A stretch of DNA of 64,000 bases from Thalassospira profundimaris WP0211. GTDB taxonomy: Bacteria; Pseudomonadota; Alphaproteobacteria; Rhodospirillales; Thalassospiraceae. The DNA is taken from NCBI RefSeq assembly GCF_000300275.1, contig NZ_AMRN01000007.1, forward strand, positions 220,541-284,540, in the 5' to 3' direction. The stretch's first letter is position 1. Each line of letters starts with the position of its first letter. Of this stretch, positions 18,263 through 28,612 are shown piece by piece. Below the pieces are notes generated by a model, which ran no database searches, was not told the origin of the DNA, and saw nothing but the letters and a program-made list of their open reading frames with translations. The position numbers were made by a program, and so were the translations under genes.

Positions 18263-19429
18263 TTATTTTTTGGCGATGATTTTCAAAATCTGCTCGGCGG
18301 CCTTTTCGCTGGGCGGTCTGTCACCAAATCCCAGCAAGGTGCAGGCTTTATCAAATCCGTCGATCTGTGCGGCCCGTTCAGGGCTATCAGCCATCAGGGT
18401 TTCAAGAACCGGAATGATCTTTTTGGCCTTGCATTTGTCTTGCAGGAATTCCGGGATCAGTTTTTTGCCAAGGACCAGATTAACAATGGTGACCGTATCG
18501 ATCTTGATCAGGCGTTTTGCAATCCAGCCCGTCACTGCATTGACCTGATAGGCAATGACATGCGGCACACCGGCAATTGCGAGCTCCAGCGAGACGGTGC
18601 CTGATGCCGCCAGCGCACAGTCGGCCGCCGAAAACGCGTCATGGCGTTCCTGATCGGTTGCGACAATAATTGGATCGAGTGGCCAGGATTTCATTTCTTC
18701 GGTGACGGTGTCGACGACCTTGCTGACCGTTGGCACGACGATGCGTGCATCGGGGTATTTCGAGGCAACATCATCAATGACCTTGCGAAACACCGGCAGG
18801 AGGCGTTTGACTTCGGAATTACGGCTTCCGGGCAGAACGGCCAGAAGCTTTTGGTTCGGGTTCAGGCCATGTTGAGCGCGGAACCGCTCACCATCGCCGT
18901 CATGGCGTTCTTCGACCGCTGAGTGGCCGATAAAGGTGGTTGGCAGGCCTTCTTTCTCGAAATAGGGCGGTTCAAACGGCAAAAGTGCGAGAAGATGATC
19001 GAGGAAACCCGCAATCTTCTTTGCCCGGCCTTCGCGCCACGCCCAGACCGAGGGGGCAACATAGTGCACCAGCGGGATGCCCTTGCCTTTCAGCTTCTTG
19101 CCGACCCGAAAGCTGAAATCCGGGGCATCAATGGTAATCACGACATCGGGTTTCTCGGATTTGGCAAAGTCTGCGGTTTGGGAAATGCGTTTGAGCAGAT
19201 GTGGAATATGCGGCACGACCTCTGTCAGGCCCATGACCGACATTTCGTTCATCGGAAACAGGCTTTTGAGGCCTTCACGCTCCATGCGTGGACCGCCAAC
19301 ACCGATAAAGCGAATATGATCCTGTTTGGCCTTAAGGGCCGCCATCAGGCGTCCACCCAGTTGATCCCCGGATGCCTCGCCAGCCACAAGCATGATTTTT
19401 GGGCCAAGCGGCGCGGTTTCATCCGCCAT
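18263..19429 (-). CDS. lpxB: Lipid-A-disaccharide synthase
   Basis: 388 aa from ATG 19429 (MADETAPLGPKIMLVAGEASGD); the frame is open 22 codons further but that lies inside lpxI. It is a GT19 glycosyltransferase that joins lipid X and UDP-2,3-diacylglucosamine at the inner face of the cytoplasmic membrane. GEASGDQLGGRL, YVAPSVWAWREGRAKKI and LPGSRNSEVKRLLP are characteristic. The start overlaps the end of lpxI by 11 bases. LpxI makes one of its substrates, lipid X. Confidence 0.96.
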   Translation of the reverse strand: MADETAPLGPKIMLVAGEASGDQLGGRLMAALKAKQDHIRFIGVGGPRMEREGLKSLFPMNEMSVMGLTEVVPHIPHLLKRISQTADFAKSEKPDVVITIDAPDFSFRVGKKLKGKGIPLVHYVAPSVWAWREGRAKKIAGFLDHLLALLPFEPPYFEKEGLPTTFIGHSAVEERHDGDGERFRAQHGLNPNQKLLAVLPGSRNSEVKRLLPVFRKVIDDVASKYPDARIVVPTVSKVVDTVTEEMKSWPLDPIIVATDQERHDAFSAADCALAASGTVSLELAIAGVPHVIAYQVNAVTGWIAKRLIKIDTVTIVNLVLGKKLIPEFLQDKCKAKKIIPVLETLMADSPERAAQIDGFDKACTLLGFGDRPPSEKAAEQILKIIAKK

Positions 19430-20282
19430 TTTGGCGTTCCTCGTCCGGGAGGGACAGACCAACGACAAACAGGCCCAGCGCATCAGCGCGCGCAATCACC
19501 GCGGCGCGGTCAATGATCATGGTCCCACCGGCAAGCAATGCAATGCCACGCAGGCCAGCTTTATGGGCCTCTTCGACGGTTTTCATGCCGATGGCCGGCA
19601 GATCAAGGCGTTTGTCCTGTTGCGGCTTGGCAGACTTTACCAGCACCCCGCCAACACCATCACGGCGGTATTTGGCGGAACGGCGCACCATTTCGTCCGT
19701 GCCTTCGATCGCCTCAAGGGCCAGAACCAGCCCCTGTTGCACGACACATCCCTGCCCGACATCAGCCTGCCCCAGTGTTCGGGCGACTGCCAGGCCATGG
19801 CGGGCATCGGTCATTGCCTGTTCATCGGGTTTGACGGCCCCAAGAACGCCTTCCTCAACCGCGAGATCGCCAAGAATTTCATGGGCGCCCAAAAGCCGGA
19901 AGCCCTCGCGTTCGAGTTCCTTGCCGACAAGGCGAAGCAATCCGTCATCGCCAAGCGCGTTGGTGCCTACTTTCATCAAAAGCTTTGCTGCCCTCCAATC
20001 CGGGCGGATGGAGGAAAAGCTTGGACGTGCGACCTTGCCTGCCAGAACCACGTCCTGACAGTTTTCCTTGCGCATGGCATCAAGGATTTTCGATGCTGCG
20101 CCAAGGCGGGCCGTTACATTCGGGTATTGATCAAGGTCGGCATCATCGGCATAGCCATCAAGCTTGACGATGCAGACATCGCGGCCCATTGAAATGGCCG
20201 CGGACGCCAGACGGGCGGGAAGCGCCCCGCCCCCGGCGATAATCCCCAATTTCGGCTGCGGATTATCCTGCGGAGCTGTCAT
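19419..20282 (-). CDS. lpxI: UDP-2,3-diacylglucosamine diphosphatase LpxI
   Basis: 287 aa. It hydrolyses UDP-2,3-diacylglucosamine to lipid X, the job done by LpxH in enterics. It opens with LGIIAGGGALPARLA and has the C-terminal catalytic-domain block SAKPQQDKRLDLPAIG, which holds the conserved catalytic Asp of the LpxI family. Its position between lpxA and lpxB is the standard alphaproteobacterial arrangement. It overlaps lpxA upstream by 20 bases and lpxB downstream by 11. Confidence 0.95.
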   Translation of the reverse strand: MTAPQDNPQPKLGIIAGGGALPARLASAAISMGRDVCIVKLDGYADDADLDQYPNVTARLGAASKILDAMRKENCQDVVLAGKVARPSFSSIRPDWRAAKLLMKVGTNALGDDGLLRLVGKELEREGFRLLGAHEILGDLAVEEGVLGAVKPDEQAMTDARHGLAVARTLGQADVGQGCVVQQGLVLALEAIEGTDEMVRRSAKYRRDGVGGVLVKSAKPQQDKRLDLPAIGMKTVEEAHKAGLRGIALLAGGTMIIDRAAVIARADALGLFVVGLSLPDEERQNGG

Positions 20283-21066
20283 ATTTTGGCGTGCATACGG
20301 ACCGCATGCTTTCCGCTTTGAGGAAATTGATGATTTCCATCACCGGGCCGACGCCCTCAAAATCCTTGGCGACTTCTTCGACACGTTCGGCAAGCGTGCC
20401 TTCCTGTGCAAACAGAAGACGATAGGCTTTGCGGAGCGAATGGATGGTTTCACGGTCAAAACCGCGGCGTTTCAGGCCGATGATATTCAGGCCTGAAAGA
20501 TAGGCACGGTTGCCGATGACAGAACCATAAGGGATGACGTCGCTTTCGACCCCGGTCATGCCGCCGATCATGGCGTGCTTGCCGATACGGACGAACTGGT
20601 GAACAGCCGAGAGACCGCCAACGATTGCGAAGTCTTCGACCACCACGTGGCCCGCAAGCGTGCCGTTATTGACCAGAATGCAGTGGTTGCCGACATGGCA
20701 ATCATGGCCGACATGAGCCCCGGTCATCAGAAGGCAATCGTCACCGATGGTGGTTTCCATACCGCCACCTTCGGTGCCCGGATTAAGAGTTGCGCCCTCG
20801 CGGATTTTGGTGCGTTTGCCAACGATCAGGCGGCTGTTTTCGCCCTTGAATTTCAAGTCCTGCGGGGCATGCCCCACAGAGGCAAAGGGATAAACTTCGC
20901 ACTGATCTCCAAGGGTGGTGTGACCTGCGACCGCCACGTGGCTGTGCAGTTTGACACCATCACCCAAGACAACATTCGGACCGACCACGCTATAGGGTCC
21001 GATTTCGACATCCTGACCAATCTGCGCGCCATCTTCGACAACGGCGGTTGGATGTACTTTTGACAT
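20263..21066 (-). CDS. lpxA: UDP-N-acetylglucosamine O-acyltransferase
   Basis: 267 aa. First enzyme of lipid A synthesis, moving a hydroxyacyl chain from ACP to UDP-GlcNAc. It is a left-handed beta-helix protein with hexapeptide repeats throughout residues 5-180 and a helical C-terminal domain. The catalytic His is His121 in AHVGHDCHVGN. It lies 2 bases after fabZ, whose dehydratase draws on the same hydroxyacyl-ACP pool. Confidence 0.96.
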   Translation of the reverse strand: MSKVHPTAVVEDGAQIGQDVEIGPYSVVGPNVVLGDGVKLHSHVAVAGHTTLGDQCEVYPFASVGHAPQDLKFKGENSRLIVGKRTKIREGATLNPGTEGGGMETTIGDDCLLMTGAHVGHDCHVGNHCILVNNGTLAGHVVVEDFAIVGGLSAVHQFVRIGKHAMIGGMTGVESDVIPYGSVIGNRAYLSGLNIIGLKRRGFDRETIHSLRKAYRLLFAQEGTLAERVEEVAKDFEGVGPVMEIINFLKAESMRSVCTPKYDSSAG

Positions 21067-21068
21067 TA

Positions 21069-21518
21069 TCAGTTATCCCGGATCATCGCGGCGATGGTTG
21101 CCTCGGCAACGACTTGGCCGTCGACCTTGACCTGGCTTTCGAACTTCCAGACCGGGCCGCGGCTTTGTTTTTTGGTCACGTGGATGTGCATGACGTCACC
21201 CGGGGTTACCGGTTTACGGAAACGGGCGTTATCGATGCTCATGAAATAGACCAGCTTGCCTTCGGCATCCGCGCCAAGGGTCTGAACGACCAGGATGGCT
21301 GCGGTCTGCGCCATGCTTTCGATGATCAGAACGCCCGGCATGATTGGCTGCTGCGGGAAATGACCAGTAAATTGCGGCTCATTCATCGTCACGTTCTTGA
21401 TGCCGGTGGCACGGACATCGGTTTCGATGTCGATGACCTTGTCAATCAGAAGGAACGGATAGCGATGCGGAATCATTTCCAGAATGCGCTGGATATCGAC
21501 ACTTACCAGTTCGGTCAT
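21069..21518 (-). CDS. fabZ: 3-hydroxyacyl-ACP dehydratase FabZ
   Basis: 149 aa hot-dog fold enzyme that dehydrates 3-hydroxyacyl-ACP during fatty acid elongation. Catalytic His53 ([13 protein letters not shown]) and Glu67 (LIIESMAQ) are present. It sits 11 bases after lpxD, inside the lipid A operon, where it competes with LpxA and LpxD for hydroxyacyl-ACP. Confidence 0.96.
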   Translation of the reverse strand: MTELVSVDIQRILEMIPHRYPFLLIDKVIDIETDVRATGIKNVTMNEPQFTGHFPQQPIMPGVLIIESMAQTAAILVVQTLGADAEGKLVYFMSIDNARFRKPVTPGDVMHIHVTKKQSRGPVWKFESQVKVDGQVVAEATIAAMIRDN

Positions 21519-21529
21519 GTGTGTAGCCC

Positions 21530-22549
21530 TTATTTCTTTTTTCGTATCAGACGCGACAAGGCGACCGTCTGTTTATGATATTCCATGACCGGAACGGCGG
21601 GACTTCCGCCCACAGTTTCCCCCGGCCCCACATTTTTCATGACACCCGACTGGGCTGCGACTTTCGCGCCATCGCCGATTTCGAGGTGTCCTGTAATGCC
21701 TGCCTGACCGGCAAGCACGACAAAATTGCCAATCTTGGTCGAGCCCGAGATCCCGACTTGCGAGACAACAACACAGCCCATGCCAAGTTCAACGTTATGG
21801 CCGATTTGCACCAGATTGTCGATACGACAGCCGTTACCAATAACAGTATCGGGCCCTGCCCCACGGTCAATCGTGCTGTTTGAACCGACTTCGACGTCAT
21901 TGCCAATGACAACCCGGCCCAATTGCGGAACCTTGGCGTGCCCTTGCGGCCCCATGGCAAAGCCAAAGCCGTCCTGCCCGATGCGGGCACCGGGATAGAT
22001 CAGGCACAGGTTGCCAATCAGGCTGTGGCTGATGGAGGCATTCGCACCCACCTTACAACCCGCACCGATGACAACCCCGTCACCAATGACAGCATTGGAT
22101 GCGATTATGGTCCCATCGCCGATTTCGCAATTGGCACCGATGACGGCACCGGCATCGACCTGAACACCTTTGCCAAGTTTGGCAGACGGGTCGATCACCG
22201 CATGATCGGAAATGATGCCAGTACCGGTTTCGAACGGATAGAACGCGGTCGCGGCTTTGGCATACGCACGGTACGGGTCCTTGGTTACGAACAACACCAT
22301 GCCTTCGGGTGCGCGCTCGACAAACTCAGGGCGCACAAAGCACGCCCCTGCCTTGCTGCTGACAAACGCATCAAGATATTTGCGATTGTCAAAGAAGCTC
22401 AGGATATCGCCACCTGCGTTTTGCAGTGGCGAGACGTCCTGAAAGACCCGTGTTTCGTCGGGCGCATTGACCGGCGTTGTTTCCGTCAGTGCGGCGATTT
22501 CAGCAACACTGAAGGGGCCCTTGCGGCTGAAAAAACGGGCATCCGCCAT
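21530..22549 (-). CDS. lpxD: UDP-3-O-(3-hydroxyacyl)glucosamine N-acyltransferase
   Basis: 339 aa. Third step of lipid A synthesis. An N-terminal substrate-binding domain (1-100) is followed by a left-handed beta-helix of hexapeptide repeats (about 105-290), with [22 protein letters not shown] holding the catalytic-His region. The C-terminal helix ends in lysines. Its start shares one base with the ompH stop. Confidence 0.96.
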   Translation of the reverse strand: MADARFFSRKGPFSVAEIAALTETTPVNAPDETRVFQDVSPLQNAGGDILSFFDNRKYLDAFVSSKAGACFVRPEFVERAPEGMVLFVTKDPYRAYAKAATAFYPFETGTGIISDHAVIDPSAKLGKGVQVDAGAVIGANCEIGDGTIIASNAVIGDGVVIGAGCKVGANASISHSLIGNLCLIYPGARIGQDGFGFAMGPQGHAKVPQLGRVVIGNDVEVGSNSTIDRGAGPDTVIGNGCRIDNLVQIGHNVELGMGCVVVSQVGISGSTKIGNFVVLAGQAGITGHLEIGDGAKVAAQSGVMKNVGPGETVGGSPAVPVMEYHKQTVALSRLIRKKK

Positions 22550-23127
22550 CAGGAGCCTTCCTTGAATTCAACCGTGATGGTTGGAACCTCGGCATTTGCG
22601 CGATCGAAAACTTCCTTGGTCGCATCCATGGTGGTTGCAAACAGAACGGCTTGACCACGATGCAGGACAAGGTTCGCACCACGTTCTTCAGCAATGCTTC
22701 CGATGATTTCATTCAGGGCTTGCGAGAATTTGGACTGAGCTTCCGCTAGGGCTTGATCGAGAACACGGCTGCGGGCTTGGGCAAATTTCTGGAAATCAGC
22801 AACTTTTTGCTGAAATTCCTTCTGTTTGCCCTGGAACACGTCAGCAGCCAGCAGCGTGCGTTGCTGAGCCAGTTGTTTTTCTTCCTCGCGCAATCCCTGT
22901 TCGCGGGTTTCGATTTCCTTTTGATAGGCAACCTGTCGATCGCGGATTTGTTTGCGGGCATCCTGCATGGCAGATGCTTCACGCATGATACCTGCGACAT
23001 CGACAATCATAACGGAGGCAAAGTTATCCGGGTTCGGTTCTTGCGCCTGCGCAACATTGGCATGCGCAGTGAAACCGATAAGAGCGGAGAGAACCAGCAA
23101 ATTACGGAGCGATTTGATCATTTTCAT
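22549..23127 (-). CDS. OmpH/Skp family periplasmic chaperone
   Basis: 192 aa. A Sec signal peptide ([19 protein letters not shown] ... ANVAQA) is followed by a Gln/Glu/Arg-rich, strongly coiled-coil region about 50-140, the tentacle arms of Skp-like trimers. The C-terminal part forms the body strands ([14 protein letters not shown]). Skp holds unfolded outer-membrane proteins for BamA. It directly abuts bamA (adjacent bases) and lies before lpxD, the classic order. Confidence 0.92.
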   Translation of the reverse strand: MKMIKSLRNLLVLSALIGFTAHANVAQAQEPNPDNFASVMIVDVAGIMREASAMQDARKQIRDRQVAYQKEIETREQGLREEEKQLAQQRTLLAADVFQGKQKEFQQKVADFQKFAQARSRVLDQALAEAQSKFSQALNEIIGSIAEERGANLVLHRGQAVLFATTMDATKEVFDRANAEVPTITVEFKEGS

Positions 23128-25449
23128 TTAGAATCTCGTTCCGAAGTTAAGTCGGAACATTTCCTCTTTGTCGTGATCTTCTTTTGTGACGGCCTGAGAG
23201 ATGTCCACACCAATCGGGCCAAACGGCGATTCCCAACCTACACCGACACCAACAGAGCTTCTTAGAGAGCCCGTATCATATATTTCGCCAGGACGGGCAC
23301 CGTCGACGTCCTGCCCGGAACCGAAATCACTAAACACGCGACCGGTCAAAGCAAACTCGGAGGGCAGCCCGAGCGGGAAGTCCAGCTGAACGGTTCCAGT
23401 GTAGTACAGTTTGGAACCCAAAGCATCCCCGGTCGCGATGTCACGCGGGCCGACACCAGCAGCTTCGAAACCACGCAGGTTTGAACCACCGACAGAAAAA
23501 CGTTGAGAAATACGGGTATCATCATCGAACCCGAAGATATAGCCTGTTGAGCCACGGGTTGAGAGCACCCACTCATGCTCGCGATCCAGCGGGTAGTAAT
23601 ACCCACCCTCAACACGCGACCGCAAATATTGCTCATCACCGCCAAGACCGGCCAAATCATTTGACAGACGAGCAAAATAACCCTCTGTCGGCGAAATCGA
23701 GCTGTCACGTTCATCATAGGTCAAAGTATGACCAATGGCAGACTCAACAAATTCGGTCTCTTCAGCCAACAGGAGGCGTGATGCACTATTACGATTAATG
23801 TTGGAATAGCTGTTTTGCTCCAGGGTATAGCGGAAGGCGTGGGACAGTTCCTCGCTGTAGCGGAAGCCTGCACGCAGACGACCACCGGTCTGCTCTTCAT
23901 CATAAGAGCTTTCGTCCTGATTATCCTCTTCACGGCGGTAGACATCAAACCCTGCCGCAATTTCCCGATCGAGGAAATACGGCTCAGTGAAGGACAGGTC
24001 GATCTGCTGATCAGAAGAACCAAGCGTGAAGTTCAGGCGCAAATCCTGGCCTTTGCCAAGCAGGTTGCGTTCTCGAATACCGAGTTGTCCAAACGCGCCG
24101 TCATCGGTTCCGTAACCTGCACCAATGGAAAACTCACCAGTGGATTTTTCTTCGACATCGACCTCGATCACGGTCTGATCAGGCGAGGCACCCGGCAGAG
24201 TTTTGACGTCGACAGATTTAAAGAAGTTGAGGTTTTCGATGCGTTGTTTGGAGCGCTGCATCTTGGAACTGCTGAAAGCATCGCCTTCGACCAAGCGGAA
24301 TTCGCGACGGATCACCTCATCCAACGTCCTGACGTTGCCGACAACGTTGATGCGTTCGACATAGACCTTTGGTCCTTCGGAGATATTGAAGGTGATGTCA
24401 ATTGTGCCGGTTTCGCGGTTGCGCTGCACATTTGGACGAATATCAATGAAGGCGTAACCTTGGTCCCCGACACTGTCGGTCAAAGCGTCAACCGCATCGT
24501 CCACGAGGTTGGCGTTATACCATTCGCCGCTTTCAATTTCGATCAGCGGCATCAGGGTTTCAGGATCAATCTTGTCGATCTGTGAGACGACATTGATCTC
24601 GCCAAACTGATAGCGCTGCCCCTCGCTCACTGTATAGGTGACAAAGAAGTCGGAGCGATCAGGCGTCAACTCGGCAACCGAAGAGAGAACCTGAAAATCG
24701 GCATAGCCGGCAGAAAGGTAAAACCGGCGCAAAAGTTCGCGGTCAAAGGTCACACGGTCGGGATCGTAGTTATCGTCGGCCGTCAGGATCTTCCACCACG
24801 CACTTTCAGTCGTGCGGATTACGTCAGACAGTTCACCGTCATCAAAAGCCTTGTTGCCGACAAAGTTGATCTTGCGGATCCCGGTGGCATCCCCTTCATC
24901 AATCTCGAACGCCAGATCGACACGGTTCTGGTCAAGCTGGATGACCTTGGGCTCAACCGTTGCGGCGAAACGTCCGCTGCGGCGATAAAGCTCCAGAATA
25001 CGTTGAACGTCGGCCTGAACCTTGGTTCGGGTGTAAACAACGCGCGGGCGCAACTGTAATTCTGCACTCAGGGTATCGTCTTTAAGACGCTGGTTTCCTT
25101 CAAACGCAATGCGGTTGATGATCGGGTTTTCAACGACATTTACCCGCAAAATTCCCCGATTGAAGGAGAAGGACACGTCGGCAAACAGGCCGGTTGAGAA
25201 AAGCGCCTTGAGCGAACTGTTTATTTTCTGGATGTCGTAGGAATCGCCCGGTGAGACGGTGAGGTAGGCATTCACCGTCGCCGTTTCGATACGATTATTG
25301 CCTTCGACTTCAATGTCGCGAATCAGACCCGATTGGGCATGCACGGCCACAGGAACAATCAATGGCGCCGTTCCGCCAAGCAAGGCCGTAATGACAACGG
25401 CCGCTTTTACCTTACGCAGCAAGTTAACCCCCCTGTTGCTGTCATGCAT
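23128..25449 (-). CDS. bamA: Outer-membrane protein assembly factor BamA
   Basis: 773 aa. Five POTRA domains follow a signal peptide (about 45-440), then a C-terminal 16-strand barrel ending in the aromatic FRLNFGTRF. The barrel motif VGWESPFGPIGVDIS is present. BamA inserts beta-barrel proteins into the outer membrane. The listed start ATG 25449 forms TAATG with the rseP stop. A TTG at 25422 preceded by AGGGGGG would give a cleaner signal peptide (LRKVKAAVVITALLGG) and is a serious alternative. Confidence 0.96.
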   Translation of the reverse strand: MHDSNRGVNLLRKVKAAVVITALLGGTAPLIVPVAVHAQSGLIRDIEVEGNNRIETATVNAYLTVSPGDSYDIQKINSSLKALFSTGLFADVSFSFNRGILRVNVVENPIINRIAFEGNQRLKDDTLSAELQLRPRVVYTRTKVQADVQRILELYRRSGRFAATVEPKVIQLDQNRVDLAFEIDEGDATGIRKINFVGNKAFDDGELSDVIRTTESAWWKILTADDNYDPDRVTFDRELLRRFYLSAGYADFQVLSSVAELTPDRSDFFVTYTVSEGQRYQFGEINVVSQIDKIDPETLMPLIEIESGEWYNANLVDDAVDALTDSVGDQGYAFIDIRPNVQRNRETGTIDITFNISEGPKVYVERINVVGNVRTLDEVIRREFRLVEGDAFSSSKMQRSKQRIENLNFFKSVDVKTLPGASPDQTVIEVDVEEKSTGEFSIGAGYGTDDGAFGQLGIRERNLLGKGQDLRLNFTLGSSDQQIDLSFTEPYFLDREIAAGFDVYRREEDNQDESSYDEEQTGGRLRAGFRYSEELSHAFRYTLEQNSYSNINRNSASRLLLAEETEFVESAIGHTLTYDERDSSISPTEGYFARLSNDLAGLGGDEQYLRSRVEGGYYYPLDREHEWVLSTRGSTGYIFGFDDDTRISQRFSVGGSNLRGFEAAGVGPRDIATGDALGSKLYYTGTVQLDFPLGLPSEFALTGRVFSDFGSGQDVDGARPGEIYDTGSLRSSVGVGVGWESPFGPIGVDISQAVTKEDHDKEEMFRLNFGTRF

Positions 25450-26555
25450 TAGCCAGCAAGTCCTTTGAGGAAACTAAAGACACCCAATTGCGTCAAATCG
25501 TTCCACGTTGCGAAAATTATTAAGCTGAATACCAAACCCGCGCCGATACGGAAACCATATTCTTGTGCTTTTGCCCCCAATGGCTTACCGCGAATTGCCT
25601 CAATCGCGTAGAACACAAGATGACCACCATCCAGGACCGGAACAGGCATCAGGTTGATCAACCCAAGGCTGATGGAAAGATAGCCCATAAAGAACAGAAG
25701 CGGCGCGATGCCCCCTTCGGCCACCTGTCCTGACATCTGCGCGATCCGGATCGGCCCGCCCAGTTCAGAGCTATCACGATCACCACTGATCATTTCACCG
25801 AGCGCCGAGAAGGTCTGCGTCGTCAGTGAATAGGTCGTCTCAAACGCGCGACCGACCGATTCAACAACCCCGGTACGGCTCGTCTCAAAGTCACCAGCGG
25901 TGATGCCGAGGCGTCCGACCGTCGCAGTCATACCACCCTCGTCGACTTCGACGGCTTCGGGCGTTACGGCAAGATCAACGATTTCGCTGTCGCGTTGGAC
26001 CGTCACGGAAATCGGTTGCCCGGGATTTGCACGCACAATGTCAGAAAGCTCAGAAAACCATTCAACCGACTGACCGTTGATCGCCGTGATACGGTCATCA
26101 GCCATGAGGCCCGCGCTAGATGCCGGGCTGTTTTCAAGAACTTCGCCCACAACCGGCAAGGCACGCTGTTGTCCGACAGCGGCAAACAGGAAGGTAAAGA
26201 CGATAATGGCAAAGATGAAGTTGGCCAAAGGTCCGGCAAAAACGATGGCCGCGCGTGCGGCGACCCCTTTGTGATGGAAGGCGTGTTTTGCTTCTTCGGC
26301 GTCAAGGTCATCGCGACCACCGGCACTGGCAGGGTTCATATCGCCAAACATTTTGACGTAACCACCAAGCGGGATCAGGCTGACTTTCCAGCGCGTGCCT
26401 TTTTTATCCTGCCAACCAAAAAGTTCGGGGCCAAACCCGATTGAAAAGGCTTCGACCTTCACGCCGTTTTTGATTGCCACCCAGTAGTGACCATATTCGT
26501 GAACGAACACGAGTACCGAGAGCACAAAAAGAAAAGCAAGTAAGGTTTCCATCAA
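25449..26555 (-). CDS. rseP: RseP-type site-2 intramembrane metalloprotease
   Basis: 368 aa inner-membrane zinc protease that cleaves anti-sigma factors and remnant signal peptides. The zinc motif HEYGH (His19, Glu20, His23) lies in the first membrane segment. A single PDZ domain is near 125-200 (VLENSPASSAGLMADDRITAINGQ), and the third metal ligand is in NLMPVPVLDGGHL. Alphaproteobacterial forms often have one PDZ, as here. It is preceded by dxr after 35 bases. Confidence 0.95.
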   Translation of the reverse strand: MMETLLAFLFVLSVLVFVHEYGHYWVAIKNGVKVEAFSIGFGPELFGWQDKKGTRWKVSLIPLGGYVKMFGDMNPASAGGRDDLDAEEAKHAFHHKGVAARAAIVFAGPLANFIFAIIVFTFLFAAVGQQRALPVVGEVLENSPASSAGLMADDRITAINGQSVEWFSELSDIVRANPGQPISVTVQRDSEIVDLAVTPEAVEVDEGGMTATVGRLGITAGDFETSRTGVVESVGRAFETTYSLTTQTFSALGEMISGDRDSSELGGPIRIAQMSGQVAEGGIAPLLFFMGYLSISLGLINLMPVPVLDGGHLVFYAIEAIRGKPLGAKAQEYGFRIGAGLVFSLIIFATWNDLTQLGVFSFLKGLAG

Positions 26556-26590
26556 GAATTCCCTAAGCCGGTGAAACCGGCAGTTTCAAT

Positions 26591-27757
26591 CTAAGAAGCC
26601 GACACAAGGCACGCCGAGGTTTCCCGGCGCACCATTGCGTCTGTTTCAAATACCTGTTCAAGACTGGTCAGCGGTTCGCTTCCAAGCCTTGTCATGACCT
26701 TTTCGACAGTCCCGGCAATATCAAGGAAGCCGATTCTGTCGTTAAGGAACGCTTCGACGGCGACTTCGTTGGCAGCGTTCAGAACAGTAGGCAGCGTGCC
26801 ACCTTCCTGCAAGGCCTGTCGTGCCAGACGAAGAGCCGGGAAACGATTTGTATCCGGCGCCTCGAAGTTCAAACGCCCGATCGTGGCAAAATCAAGACGC
26901 GGTGCGTCCACTTTGATCCGATCCGGCCATGAAAGCGCATAAGCGATCGGTGTGCGCATATCGGGAGATCCCAGCTGTGCGAGCACGGAACCATCAGGAT
27001 ATTCCACCATACTGTGAACAACTGACTGCGGATGAACAACAATTTCAATCTGTTCCTCGGCCACCGGGAACAGATGCCAAGCCTCTATCAGCTCCAACCC
27101 TTTGTTCATCATGGTCGCAGAATCGATAGAAATCTTTGCGCCCATTTCCCAATTCGGATGCGCCAAAGCCTGTACCCGGGTGACAGATTGCATGTCCTTT
27201 AACGACCATTCCCGGAATGGACCGCCCGACGCGGTTAGAAGGATACGGTCGATGCGCGTTTCTTCGCGATCCTCGAGAACCTGGAAAATTGCACTATGTT
27301 CGGAATCAACCGGGATCAATGTCGCACCATGCCTGGAAATTTCCGCCGTCATCAGGGCGCCAGCACAAACCAGCGTTTCCTTATTGGCAAGTCCGATGCG
27401 CGCACCGCGGCGAATGGCAGCCAGCGTCGGTTTCAGGCCAGCTGCCCCAACAATTGCGGCAATGACGATGTCAGAGGAACGTTCAGCAGCCTCGATCAGC
27501 GCGTCTTCGCCGGCCGCGATTTCAATACCCCTCCCCGCCAGGGCATCACGAAGGTCAGCAAAACAGGAAGAATCGCCGATCACGGCGCATTTGGCACCAA
27601 GTTCGATGGCGGCCTTGGCCAATGCATCGACATTGCGATGCGCCGTTACAGCTTCGACAACATATTTGTCAGTGTGGGACTTCAAAACATCAACGGTGCT
27701 GGCCCCGATGGAACCGGTAACACCAAAGACACTGACGGATTTCTTCAAAGTCATCAA
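26591..27757 (-). CDS. dxr: 1-deoxy-D-xylulose 5-phosphate reductoisomerase
   Basis: 388 aa. Second step of the MEP isoprenoid pathway, NADPH-dependent and the target of fosmidomycin. The N-terminal Rossmann motif is FGVTGSIGASTVDVL. The catalytic and metal block is LIPVDSEHSAIFQVL, followed by ILTASGGPFR and the loop HPNWEMGAKISIDSATMMNKG. Its isoprenoid products feed UppS, encoded two genes away. Confidence 0.96.
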   Translation of the reverse strand: MMTLKKSVSVFGVTGSIGASTVDVLKSHTDKYVVEAVTAHRNVDALAKAAIELGAKCAVIGDSSCFADLRDALAGRGIEIAAGEDALIEAAERSSDIVIAAIVGAAGLKPTLAAIRRGARIGLANKETLVCAGALMTAEISRHGATLIPVDSEHSAIFQVLEDREETRIDRILLTASGGPFREWSLKDMQSVTRVQALAHPNWEMGAKISIDSATMMNKGLELIEAWHLFPVAEEQIEIVVHPQSVVHSMVEYPDGSVLAQLGSPDMRTPIAYALSWPDRIKVDAPRLDFATIGRLNFEAPDTNRFPALRLARQALQEGGTLPTVLNAANEVAVEAFLNDRIGFLDIAGTVEKVMTRLGSEPLTSLEQVFETDAMVRRETSACLVSAS

Positions 27758-27793
27758 ACACCTGTAAAGACAGCAGCCCGAGGATTGGCCGCC

Positions 27794-28612
27794 TTAACGC
27801 AGAGAAAGCCCTGCGAAACAGATAATAGCAAAGGCCACAGGAAACACCGACAACATCCCGTCAGCACGATCAAGCAATCCGCCATGGCCCGGGATCAAGT
27901 GACTGCTGTCCTTGACCTTGAAACGACGTTTGAGTGCGGATTCACCAAGATCACCGATTTGGGCAATGATCGCCAAAACCATACTGACCGCGACAATCGC
28001 CCAATTAATCGCACCGGAACTGAAATAGGTGACCAATCCACCAATCAAACCGGCACAGACCATGCCACCGATCAGCCCCGCCCACGTTTTCTTCGGGCTG
28101 AAGCGTGGTGCGAGTTTTGGTCCGCCGATGGTCTTGCCAAAGGCATAACCGCCTGTGTCGGTCGCCCAGACAAGGAAGAACAGCCACATAATGATCAGAA
28201 GACCGTCGCCATCCTGGGTACGCAGCCAAAGCGCTGACAATGCAGCAACCGAGATGTACAAAACGCCAAACCCGGCAAGCAACCAGTTTGCGCCCGAGCG
28301 GGCCGCAGCAATAATCACACCGATAGCAATCGGCATGACAATATATTCTTCCTGACCAGCGACATACATTATCATCGCAACCGCAAGCGCAACGGCGGTA
28401 ACAACCGATATGCCGTTATGGTGGTTCGGGGCGCACATCCGCGACCATTCCCACATCATCCCTGCAGAAAACACAAACAGTAATATGTCAAAATAGGGAG
28501 ATCCGAACCAGACCGCCGCAACGGCCACTGGTGCCATAACCATCGCGGAAAGAACGCGTGGTAACAGGCCGGAATTGGTATCTTTTTGATCTTGTGTCTC
28601 AGATGACGGCAC
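27794..28612 (-). CDS. cdsA: Phosphatidate cytidylyltransferase
   Basis: 272 aa if translation starts at GTG 28612 (MPSSETQDQKD), behind GGGAG; TTG 28615 is also possible. The frame stays open to 28756, but that part lies inside uppS. It makes CDP-diacylglycerol from phosphatidate and CTP, the branch point for phospholipids. Multiple membrane segments end in the CDS signature LIPGHGGLLDRADG (SPGGFLDRxD-type). It overlaps the uppS 3' end by 14 bases. Confidence 0.93.
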   Translation of the reverse strand: MPSSETQDQKDTNSGLLPRVLSAMVMAPVAVAAVWFGSPYFDILLFVFSAGMMWEWSRMCAPNHHNGISVVTAVALAVAMIMYVAGQEEYIVMPIAIGVIIAAARSGANWLLAGFGVLYISVAALSALWLRTQDGDGLLIIMWLFFLVWATDTGGYAFGKTIGGPKLAPRFSPKKTWAGLIGGMVCAGLIGGLVTYFSSGAINWAIVAVSMVLAIIAQIGDLGESALKRRFKVKDSSHLIPGHGGLLDRADGMLSVFPVAFAIICFAGLSLR